Source: Spinacia oleracea (Eukaryota; Streptophyta; Magnoliopsida; Caryophyllales; Amaranthaceae). Taken from it: a stretch of 64,000 nt of DNA. The notes beneath the pieces were generated by a model. It saw nothing but the letters and a program-made list of their open reading frames with translations. It searched no databases and was not told the DNA's origin. Numbering within the stretch: position 1 is the first letter of the stretch; every line of letters starts with the position of its first letter. The stretch is from NCBI RefSeq assembly GCF_020520425.1, contig NC_079488.1:88269285-88333284 (forward strand). Direction: 5' to 3'. This document shows, one piece after another, positions 32,135-42,646 of the stretch. The position numbers and the translations under genes are program-made.

Positions 32135-33547
32135 GGGCTTGTTCGGTATCATTACATATTTTGAGTTTTTTTGTTTTCATAAACACAAATTCTTATTTAC
32201 AAGGGTTGTACAATAAATATTGTACACCGAAGTAAAAGTTAACTCAAAATGTTTAAAAGTTAAGGTTATATATGTAAAAGTTATTTTTTTTAGTGATAAA
32301 TTTTTTCATTTTAATATTACTTATTTCTTCAAAATCACTAATAATGTATAAAATTAATCATTTAACCCTTTAAAATGTTTATCTATCAACTTTTTTTACT
32401 AACATAAAAGTTAATCAAAACTAAGTTAAAGTTATAAAAAAATGGGTAAAAGTTATCTTGGTGTACAATAAATTTATTGTACACCTTGTGCTCGCAAGAC
32501 CTTTTGTTTCATAAGACAGGAAGCTGATTTCAGTTTTGATTATTAATTTTTCGAAACCGATTAAAAAAAAAAAAAAAAATCTTCCTCCTTGATGGAATTC
32601 TTTTTCATCTCCTTCATTTTCACTTACTATCTTCGTCTTTTTCTCGTCAAACTAAGGTACCTAGTTTACCCGTGGCTCCATATCAATGAAATTATCAAAT
32701 TAATCTCTCTTTGTCAAAAAAGAAAAAAAATCAAATTATTCTACAATATAATACAGTGTATGAAGGACTACCAAATACCAACTCCATCTTCTTTATCATT
32801 CTTAGTTCCTTACATCTCAAAATTGTGAAGTAGCACATCTTAAAATAATTAAATAAAAATAATAATTATCATCATCCATGTCTTCTTTCGCTCCAACCAC
32901 CGTTATTGTCGATCATTCGCTGCCTGTAATCTCTTGTATAATTAATCATTGGCACGAAGCAAGGAATTGAAGCAGAAAAGAGAAGGAGATGAGGGGTTTG
33001 CGAGCAGCGGATGCTATGGGATGGAGTCTTGGTAGTATCAGCGGTGGGATGGTGTAGATGGCAGCGGAGTCGCAGTGTAGGGGTTGATTTTTTTTGTTCT
33101 TTCTCATGTCTGGTTTGATAGATTTGATTAAGTTTTTGAGATTATTTCTTCGATATTATATTGATAAAGAAAGTGAACTTAATTATGAGTAATTGACCCA
33201 AGCTCTATGGCGGAGGATGAGTAGTTGGTGTTGGTGTTGGTGTTTGTGTCGATATCGGTGTCGGTGTCGGTGTCGCCGGAGAGTTCTAGAATTACATTTG
33301 GGTTATTGTGCTTTATGGAGGAGAGATAAAGTGATAGTTATAGTGTGTAGAAGAGAGTCCGAGATGACATGTGTTTTAAAAAAACTAATTTCCTGAAACC
33401 ACTTTTTGTGGTTTATGCTTTTCCGTTTTTATTTTGTGAAAATAACCCAATTTTTGTTTATAAAACGAAATCGCCGAACAGTTTTCATTTATTTTTTTAA
33501 TGAAAAAAACGGAAAACCATGAAACTTCAACAGCGCCGAACGACACC
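32135..33547. mobile_element. Candidate TIR element (PIF/Harbinger-like) with an inner MITE
   Basis: The left end GGGCTTGTTCGG and the right end (minus strand) GGTGTCGTTCGG form short imperfect inverted repeats with TAA on both outer sides (32132-32134, 33548-33550), as expected for a PIF/Harbinger target site. The content is AT-rich with GGTGTCGGTGTCGG repeats near 33225-33275. No transposase is seen. Boundaries rest on short matches, so this is tentative. Confidence 0.4.
32207..32485. mobile_element. Small MITE with palindromic TGTACAATAAAT ends
   Basis: TGTACAATAAATATTGTACA at the left and GTGTACAATAAATTTATTGT at the right are each nearly palindromic and mirror each other across about 230 bp of AT-rich sequence containing several AAAAGTTA words. 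No target duplication can be fixed with confidence. Confidence 0.5.
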
Positions 33548-33599
33548 TAAGTTAAAATAAATCTCCTATAAATATTTTATATATTAGATTATATTAGTT

Positions 33600-34361
33600 T
33601 TTGATTTTTGATTGAATTTCATTTTAGAATTTATTTTTTAATTATTAGAGTGTTTGATTTTGGATGAAGTCGTATATGCGTAATATTAGTAATTAATTAA
33701 TAAAAATATCTACGTGGCACTCGACTTTTTTAATTCAAAAATAATTTCGAAATCTTATTTTTAATTGGCCGAAACCATTAGATTTCCTACGTGCCGCTCT
33801 ATTATTGGATTAGTGTTTGATTTTGGATTGCATTTTATTTTAGATTAGTGTTTGATTTTGGATGAATTTTATTTTAGAATTATTTTTTAATTATTAGAGT
33901 GTTTGATGTTGGGTGGAGTTGTATATATTAGTAATTAATTAATTAAAATATATATGTGGAATAGACCTGATCAAGACCAACCCGGCCCGACCCGCCCGAA
34001 TTTTTTGCGGGTTTTGGCAGTATTTTTCAGTCCGATTTCCAGGCCCGACCCGGCCTGAAATTTTAAAAATTTTGGACGGATTTGGGAAACACAAGACTAC
34101 ACTTTTTAGTTATAAATTTGGCCCTCCCCGAAAAGCCCGGTATATTAGGCCCGAAAATAGCGAGTTTGGGCACAAATTTTTGACCCGAATCTTGGCCGGT
34201 ATGGCCCGACATAACGTGCTGAATTTTTATGGCTAGGCCCGGCCCGACATTTGATCAGGTCTAATTGGAACATAATTAATTATCTACTTGGATGGAGTTA
34301 AAATCTTATTTTTCATTGGCCGAAACCAATAGTAATCCTACGTGGCGCTCTATTATTTATC
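33600..34361. repeat. Tandemly duplicated AT-rich unit, second copy interrupted by a TIR element
   Basis: The words TTATTTTTTAATTATTAGAGTG, ATTAGTAATTAATTAATAAAAA and TTGGCCGAAACC...GTG(G/C)CGCTCTATTATT (first copy 33600-33806) recur in the same order at 33830-34361. The second copy is interrupted by the 302-bp element at 33962-34263. Confidence 0.65.
33962..34263. mobile_element. hAT-like non-autonomous element
   Basis: Exact 13-bp inverted ends TAGACCTGATCAA and TTGATCAGGTCTA. The inside is rich in GGCCCGACCCG-type words near both ends. The flanking 8-mers (ATGTGGAA and AATTGGAA) agree at six positions, a decayed hAT-type target duplication at best. It is non-coding. Confidence 0.6.
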
Positions 34362-34394
34362 AAATGTGCCTCCTTTTGTTTCACTGATAGGATA

Positions 34395-35665
34395 TGGTGT
34401 TGTTGTGTAACAATGCCTCTTGGAGAGTTAGATACTATGAAAATGCATGGCCGTGCTCAGAATGGTTAAGGCTTAACCTTCTGTAAAACTTTAACAGTTG
34501 AACTCAGTAATCCGAGAAACACTTCTGGACCTAATAAGGATGGCTTGGATCTTACCTTATTTTCAGCAAGTAACACTAAGTGACAAAGGAAAGCGAATGC
34601 ACACTTGTCTGAATGACAAGTGGGAGACTGAACGAAATATGTCCTTCACCCAAGGTGCATTAGTCTAATACCAAGGTTCAGATTAATTACTCATGAACAA
34701 TTAATTCAGTGAGATCAAGTGATCAGAACAGCTAGCTGGAGCAATGATTTCGATCAGTGAGTTCTAATCTATATTAGGCTCACAGCTTACTCTTGACTAA
34801 ACTTATGAGGTCACACCAATGGCATGTAACAGATCATCGGATTAAATGAATCAGAAATTCATTTAATAGCTTTTCAGGAATTAGTTCGGAAAAACATAAA
34901 TATACGATATGACGTTGGATCGAAATCGTATATCGTATCGCGAATATTCGTAAGCTAGGCGAAACGAATAATCGTATCGTACGACGGTGATTCGTCAAGT
35001 ACTATACGATTAACAATAGCCATGAAGCATTGGTCGCGGATACGAGTCAGACGAGGCTGTCGGCCCATCGAGCCAAGCGTGCAAGCGCGCAAGGCCCAAC
35101 GAGCCAGCAGCTCGCCAGCAGCGAGAGCAAGCCGTAGGGCCACGGCTAGGCGCGCGCTGATAGCATCGATGGCAGGAAGCAAGCAGCGAGGCCTAAGGCC
35201 CACGACTGCGTTGCCTTGTGCGCGCTGCTTCGTGGGCTTGTGCGTGTAGCTGGCCGGTTGAAGCCTTGTGCCTTGGCCGGTCATGTTATAACCTTAGGGT
35301 TATAACACACCACCTCTCATAATGTTTTTCCAACACAACACACAAACTAATTTACGTAGTTCAGTTTCACCTAATCAAAGAGAAACCCTAATTCTCTCTT
35401 TGCCTCCGTTCATACTGTTCTTCCCTAAAAGCTAAAATATCTTGAGTGACGTCTAAGCTGCGAATCTCAAGACGGATCAGAACGTGTCGATGAACCAAGT
35501 AGAGGAATGACATTTGAAGTTCTTTGTTCGTGTTCGTGATTCGTTGAATTAACTAGGGAAAACACGCTACGAATGTAAGTTTGCTTAATCTCTACTTTAT
35601 ACATGCTTCCTGGCTTTAGGGATTATTCCGCTGCGTTAATATGTATTTAACTGTATTCCCCTACA
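34395..35665 (+). mobile_element. 5'-truncated Copia: internal 3' end plus 3' LTR
   Basis: The polypurine tract ACAAGTGGGAGAC (34616-34628) is followed by an LTR-like block 34629-35665, beginning TGAACGAAATATG and ending CCCCTACA. The block and the sequence before it align by eye, in opposite orientation, with the 3' end of the Copia at 15473-25809: shared ATGCATGGCCGTGCTC, CAGTGAGATCAAGTGA and CACAGCTTACTCTTGACT. It therefore belongs to a related family. No gag-pol remains. A GC-rich stretch at 35040-35240 gives spurious frames. Confidence 0.75.
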
Positions 35666-36049
35666 GATCGGCGTCCTAAGTCGAGTCAGCATTCGCATTA
35701 GCAAAAGTTGAATACACTTTGACTTGCGCTTTTTTCTATTCCAAAAAACCTCAGTCGAAGTGGGGGCTTATAGTGGGTATGTACACCCGAAAAAATGGGT
35801 AAATGTTTTCATTTTCCATGCATACATTTAGCTATAAATTTCAAATTCACACACAACGCACACCAATTTAATTCAAAACCCGCAAGCAAGTACAAAACGC
35901 ACAAACAAATATCCAAATCATTCAAATACAAAATTCTAAATACCAAACACTCCGAAATACGAGCAATACAAGTACAAATATCTGCAAATACAAACCAAGA
36001 GAATCCAATACAAATAATACAAATACAAAAGCCAATCCGACAAAGCTAG

Positions 36050-38760
36050 ATCTCGCTGCCATGTAGGATCAGTCCGGGTCATCATCAGGTACCACCATAG
36101 TCTTAGCATGTCCCTTGCCCATGTTCCGGCTCATGTACCGCTCCAGATCCCGGTCAAGCTCTGTCCCCGGGGTAGTTGGCTCCTGCTCTGAAATGCGAAG
36201 TGTACCAGATCTCTGACCAAGATAGTTAGGAGGAAACTGTTGGTGGGAATAACACTAATAAGCTAGTCTGCTAAGCGCGTAGAACTCGCGTCGCATCTCT
36301 ATCTCCTCAAACAAGTCGCACCCGCTCCATCTCCTGAAACTGAGTCCAAGAAGGCATGCCATATCCAGATCCCCATGGCAGGTAAATACTCGCCCCAAAG
36401 TGACTATCAGTAGGAGTGACATAAGGTGTCTGACCACGCGCATCCCCATACGAGAATGAACATTTGCCAGCCCGATCAGAGGTAGAAGTCGTATTTCTCT
36501 GGCCACCTATATTGGAATACCTCCGAGAATCTCCCATACCATCAGTTTTAAGGACGAGGATCAAGTTCAACTCAATCTACTCTATGTACTCATCAGCACG
36601 CTGAGTCTCTTTGTGAGCCTCTTTGCGCTCCTATATAAAATTCAAAATTCAAGCATCAGACTTCTAACATACAAAGTTCAAGATACAATGGTACACGAAT
36701 AAGCAGACTCACTGTACGGCCACGGCTAGCAAGCTTCTTGGTCAGCTTTACACAATGCCTTTTTAGGGAATCGATTACCACCATCCAACATTGTACCTTG
36801 TTGCGAGAGGGCTGGATATGTAATTCAAAATTGAAATTCTGAAATACGGGGCAACATTACAATAGTGAAATCAACAGTACAAGCATACACTTACGGCTAC
36901 AAAATGCTTAGGAATGGCCTTGGAAGCCACCCAATCTGAAGGAGGAGCTTCAGGCACAGGAACCTCTACCTGTTCTCCATCATCATTCGCATAGCGGAGG
37001 ACCCTATCAGCATAGGGAACATCCTCGTGATCCACCTTAACCTGCAAACAGGTAAATAGAATCAGTACAAGTAGAACAATTCAAAAATATAAAAAACAGA
37101 ATACGAGAATGCAGGATTACTGGTCGTACAAACCGAACGGCTGAAGCAAGCCTATCTAGGAAGGCTCCATATTCGACCCTCCTGTTTACGAAACCCTCTC
37201 AGGGTAGGCACAACGAAGCATCATCGCCTTGATTCAGGGATGTCCTATAAAACACGACCACAGCCTGGTCACTTAGCATCATGGACTCCGAAGGATCGAA
37301 AGGAACCAGCTGAGAAACATAACTATGCTCAATGAAAACTCGCCCACCCAGGTACCACATAGGGAGGCAAAGCCCCGGGATCAGAACCCTCCTCCTAGTC
37401 AGGAAATGGGCATGAACTGCCGACTTAGGCATATGTACCTTCTCAAATGGGCAAAACACCACCTGCAAAACAACAAATTCAGTTGGCATACTATAGATGA
37501 CAAATTTCAAAACTTTTCAAATACAATCACACCTCCTCAATGGGTGTAATCTGCAAAGTCTTGCGGAATTTCTACATGGTGTCGTGAGTGCGCTCCGCTC
37601 CCCGCTAAGAAGCTGCAAACGGGTAAGGCGCACCATGAGGGCGAGCAGGCGCCAAACCGGGGAAATACTCATATGCCAAAATATACAAAACAAATTAAAG
37701 TTCAAATCAATCCTACAAATACAAATTACAAAGTACAAAGGGAATCGTTAATACCTCCAATACTCTCCATAGGGAAGCCATGGCAACCGGGTCAGAAAGG
37801 GAAGTCCTTGAAGCATTCTTCATCTCATACAAAAGGTGGCCATGCGCCAAGATCCCCTAATCGAGTCCAGAAACGGATCTCAAATCCCTCAAAGGATCCA
37901 AGAGAGTACCAACACACGACTGTTCCTACAAGGTACAACCATCCGACAAACGAGCACTAGCAGAAAGATATGCATCCTCTGCTCCGTGGTTGCTCCAGGA
38001 AACTCAATACTAGCTAGAATATGCGACAAGAGGCATGAGTTACCCCCTCGCTACAATCTCTCTACAACATGCCCTAGCAAATCTCTAACACCCGGACTGC
38101 CCCATTTCAAGTCTTGGTTAAATACAACCTCCCTCTCGAAAAAAAGGAGTCCAGTAGTCATAGCAAAATCAAGATGAGTGATCGTAATCTCCCCCCATCG
38201 CATGTGGAATGAGTTGGTAGTATCCCACTACCACTCCAAAAGCACATGTCCTGGCCTTGACACCAGTGACATCCTCAAAACCTTGGACCGCGTCCCAGAA
38301 CGGGGTAAAGCCCGACTACTCCCACAGAACCCTCGTATCCTCATGAGCCTGGATATGCCTGAAAGACCTCGCAATCTCTCTTCGGGACTAGAATACTCGG
38401 ATACCCGTAGCCTCGGTCTACGAACAAGGACAAGTCAATACAAATAAGCATAGTCAAAAGGGGAGGAAGCAAATCCAGTCAAAATACAATAATCATACCA
38501 CGCTCATAGATGGCCGATGAGACAAGTGATGAATCCGGGAGACCAAATCTTCCGGCCTCCAGCCACTATTATCAAAAGCAGTCTTCTCTTGCGGGATCAA
38601 ATCACCAACCTCTACATCCTCTAGCTTCCTAGCTTCCACGCCAGAGGCATCCTCCTCAGCAGCTTGACTGGACGAGCTCTCGACAATATATCTTCCTCCG
38701 AGTACAACAAAGAGGCATACTAAAATATTCAAGTACAAAGTCAACATTCAATATTGGGGG
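36050..38760 (-). pseudogene. Antisense plant-mobile-domain-like remnant in the Gypsy
   Basis: Minus-strand fragments in changing frames read like the plant mobile domain found as an extra antisense gene in some Tat-group Gypsy elements. Around 38110-38210 there is MRWGEITITHLDFAMTTGLL, matching the usual W-GE-T-TL-DVA-LTGL signature. At 37199-37510 there is PMWYLGGRVFIEHS and VSQLVPFDPSESM, as expected near its C-terminal half. A low-complexity tail follows at 36255-36570. Probable introns and many lesions break it. Function of the domain is not established. The assignment is by eye and moderate. Confidence 0.5.
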
Positions 38761-40177
38761 GGCTATCTCCTACAAAGTTCCAAAGACCAATATCCCCAGC
38801 GGCCTTACAAGTACAGCCAGGGATCCTCGTGCAAATGTTTAAAGTCTACACCAAAGCCTATGTTATACGTGCCTAAGCAGTTGTTCCAATTCTACATCAA
38901 CGCCTAGGATATCCAAGCCCATCAAGCTGGGTCCTCAAGGTTTATGTCCAAGATACAACCACCCAGGGCCCCCGTACAAGATTCATACAGGACTATATCA
39001 AGCGGGGCGTCTACAACTTCCCCATACGAAATTCAAATACAAAGTACGAATTTCCAAGTCCTAAGTTCCAAACAGTCCATGTTCAAGATGGCTACTAATC
39101 AATTTCCAATACAAGTACAAAAAGCTAACACCTACTACCATCAACATGGCAACATTCAAAAATACGAGGTGCCATCAACCCCTTTTCAACGTACCTATCC
39201 CGTAGGTATGGGTGGCCTCATACCAAAAGTGGTCAAAATTTCAGCATTTCTCGATTCTACATACAAATTCAAGAGCCCTTCATCATATACCCAAGGGAGC
39301 AACATTTCTAGGCCTCATACATACATAATTAAATTCATAATACAATAAAACATCTTACACATGCACCTAAGGTAATTTCAAAAGCAAAACTTGAAATACT
39401 TACATGGATTGAGATAGGGGAAGCAAAGAACAAACCTCGAGCAAGAACACGAGCAAAATTTTATAAGCAAATGAGCAAGAATGAGCAGGCTAGCTCACAG
39501 GGGGGGGGGTATATACACCAACCCTGCGCCAGGCGCTTGCGTACCACTGTTGGCGCATGCGGGAATCTCCGCACGGTCCTTCGTACTGATTATACGTACT
39601 TTGTTGCTACTATTTTTTGTGCCAAGCATTAAACATCAAATCAAGAATCTTTTCCAACAAAGGCGGGTATACGTCTATTTCGGCTACAACAACAGATAAA
39701 TATCTCAAGTATCTGAGCTCCGGGAAACATGCAAGATTGATCAAAGCACCCCAGACGGACTTATGCTCCGGGATAGTCAAAATATCGTGCTCCAATGCTC
39801 TTGTCCCCAGCGAAAACTTTAAAAATCACTCCCCATTGAATCAAGCTGGGTAAAACTCAGACGGCATATTCAAAATTCAGAGTTCAAATTTTCGAGATCA
39901 AGGCGGGCATAACTCAAACGACGTATTCAACATTCAAAATTCAAAATTTTCGATGCCAAGCTCCGTCTCAAGCAAGGGCTGGGGACGTTCAAACCGTACA
40001 AAGTCGGCCAAAACCATCCAGAGGTAGACTCGACCTTTTTCCTAACGCTTGTTTTATGCTGGTACCATGGTACAGACAATAGTCTCGATTGCAGAACATC
40101 TTGACCGTTCTCAGTCCCAATTCGAATACTTTGACTTTCGCTTTCCTCACCGAACGCTCAGTCAAAGTGGGGGCTTC

Positions 40178-42182
40178 TGTAGACACCAAATTTGTGTCTC
40201 CCCTTTAGGACCGATGACGAAACCATTACCCTAGCACCAAGATTGGTAAAACTCCGAGTGGAAGTCCCAATTGCTAAAATATTCCAAGTCCTATCCTACT
40301 TTGGAACTTGGTACAAAATTCAATTCCTAAATACAAGTTCGAAATTCCAAACACAAAATCGATCTCGAAACGGACCTCTCCATTGGTCTCCGAACCATGT
40401 TTCCAGTCAAAATGACACTAAGCAATCCAAATTCGGGCGTCGACCCACAAAACCGAGCATCTCGGGCACCGAACTGTAAAACCAGATTCAAAACTGTACA
40501 AATCAGCAAAAGGTTTGCGTCTAAAAATAAGAAAATCAACCTCCTTAAGCAAGCCTCTCCCACCAATCAAGACGCGCCTCAAAAGGAAGGTGTCATTGTC
40601 CTTTTTTGAAAGTGTTTGCTTGCGTTAGACGCCATCTCAGCACCAGCGCCTGCCGCCTGCCGCCTGGCGCCAGCCTTTTTTCATCTTTTTAGCCGCATTT
40701 CTATATAAACCCTCATTTTCCGAAGCATTGGGGGGAAGAAAATAAAAAACAAACACAACGTCGTGATGCCAAAATCATTGTACAATTAACAAATCCTCTC
40801 AAAACCCTCAAAATTCTAAAAATATAAGCTCTTCTACTACTCGCAATTGGGAAATAACCTTGGAGAAATCAATCTAGCCTACTTAGGTAATCTGATTCCC
40901 TTCTACTCTACTATTTTGCTAATCTATTTGTTAATTTCTAAAAGCCAAGGATGTCCATATAATGTTCATACTCATTCGAACTAGGTTATGTGCTAAAGGG
41001 GTAATATTTGAGGGGAGATTTCATACTAGCTTGAAACCCCCCCTCAAATGATCTTACAAACCCCATTTCAATTAAGTTCAAGATTCAATCTTTATGCATT
41101 ATTTTCTATAAAACTTGGTTAAGAAAGTGAGGTTTTCATATTGTTAATACTCCTTCTAACAACCATGAGTCAGGTTTTCTAAAAGCTTCAAGCTTCACAT
41201 AAGTTCTATGATATTTAAAGAAGTGAAACCCCTTCTTTAAGTTAGAACACATGAACCATTTAACATCATGTACAAATGCTATTTTCACAGTTCAAATATT
41301 CAATGATGTTTTAGTGGGAACCATTTTCCTTATAACTAGAATCAAATACAAGTATGGAGCCTTCCAAAGGTGGAGCCTTTACATAAAGTCTTGGGCCTCT
41401 TGGCCTTTGAGAATAAACACCTCTCAATTTCTATATTCAAGTTCAAGTTCAATATTCAAGTTCTATTTCAATATTCAATATACAAATCGATGATGCTTTT
41501 TAATGTGCAACTCATTTTAAAGTGAGATTGTTTTACACGATTGGATTTGATGAGGAGCCAAATCACTTTTGAGCAAGGGTTCCTCAATCGAATTTTCAAT
41601 ATTCAAGTAATGCAATTTCTATCATACAAGTTCAATGTTTTATGTTATTTCAATATCGCACTTTTCAATATTGCGTGATTAAGTTCCGCACCTTTAAATA
41701 TTCCGCACTTACTATTTATGTAACTTTACTTGCCTAGTCTTTCTAGGCAATGTGGTTTACACCTAGTCCTTTTTCTAGGTGGTGTATAATCTCTACTAAT
41801 TCCGCACTTTAATTTCTATTATGATGATGATTTACTTATTTATTGCTTTCATCACCTGACATGCTAAATCAACAAAATACAAGTTCTAATCACGCTTAAC
41901 AAAGATAATTTTTGGACAAACCGGCTTAGGTTTCCTTAAATTTGACTTAAAGCAAAGTGATCACCATACAATCTTAGCAAATTCGTTGTTCTAATCAAGC
42001 ATGCTCACCCGCCTAAATATCAGTTTCATGTTAGGATTTTACTCCGAAAATGATGCTTGTATTGTTTGAACCAATTGCAAATTTTACTCAAATAAGTGTC
42101 TTGTTTCCTTACCCGAGTTTCTAACGGTTTCAAGTCCTATGCTTTATCTCGAATCATACATGGTCTTTCCAAACCGTTACCA
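40178..42182 (+). repeat. LTR of the Tat/Ogre-like Gypsy
   Basis: Begins TGTAGACACCAAATTTGTGT directly after the AAAGTGGGGGCTTC tract and probably ends CCGTTACCA just before the primer-binding site. About 2.0 kb. A promoter-like CTATATAAACC lies at 40701-40711. Because a polypurine tract precedes it and a primer-binding site follows it, it is a junction LTR between two internal regions, not a terminal one. Confidence 0.65.
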
Positions 42183-42230
42183 AAAAACTTGTTTGGTGGC
42201 GACTCCATCGAAACTACAAAAAAACCCCAA

Positions 42231-42341
42231 CACGGGCAACCAACTTTGTGACAAGAATGTCGCAATCATGAACTGAAAGCTTTCTTGTAGAGATAGGGAC
42301 ACCCAAGTACTTGAAAGGGAAGGAGCCCATAAAGAAGCCAG
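42231..42341 (-). pseudogene. LINE/L1 reverse transcriptase scrap
   Basis: Minus strand encodes about 36 residues, FMGSFPFKYLGVPISTRKLS followed by VHDCDILVTKLVARV, the well-conserved segment just downstream of the plant L1 reverse transcriptase catalytic region. Both ends are cut: the Gypsy remnant joins at about 42230 and no further L1 frame is seen beyond 42341. Confidence 0.75.
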
Positions 42342-42365
42342 ATAAATGTATAAAACATTATAAGG

Positions 42366-42440
42366 TTTTTTTTAGTGATAAAATACAAGTTTTAGTTTTT
42401 AAGATGGTAAAAAATAATTTGTAGGCGGTAAAAGACTATC
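42366..42440. mobile_element. MITE fragment in the SCAMP upstream region
   Basis: Has the GGTAAAAAATAATTT / TGATAAAATACAAGTTTTAG pattern of one end of the 289-817 family. It lies about 210-280 bp upstream of the SCAMP start codon. Only one end is present. Confidence 0.45.
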
Positions 42441-42646
42441 TGTAAAAAAAATAAAAAAAAGGAAAAAAAAGAAAAGAAAAAGAAAGCAAGAAAACAAAAG
42501 GTCGTCGCTCTCATCACCGTTCGTTGAAACCATTTTCTGAAACTGAAAACCGAACCTGAAAACTCCTGTAGATTTCCCGCATTTTCTCTCACATTGTACA
42601 AACCTCAAGTTTTTGACCTGATCACTTCAAATTTAACTCCGCTTCA

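Larger units (their letters stand above)
35666..42230 (+). mobile_element. Degenerate Tat/Ogre-like Ty3/Gypsy remnant (plus orientation)
   Basis: It consists of two polypurine-tract-like sites (35757-35766 and 40164-40173, both AAGTGGGGGCTT), an antisense coding remnant between them, an LTR from 40178, and a tRNA-Arg-type primer-binding site TGGCGACTCC at 42197. The stretch before the first tract (35700-35770) resembles the stretch before the second (40115-40177): TTGAATAC.CTTTGACTT.CGCTTT and CTCAGTC.AAGTGGGGGCTT. The pol genes are absent. The left border is the Copia fragment and the right border the L1 scrap. Confidence 0.65.

Noticed and set aside
33193..33396. 67-codon frame with Trp/Cys/Arg repeats
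   Set aside because: Product of a GGTGTTGGTGTCGG simple repeat, not a gene.
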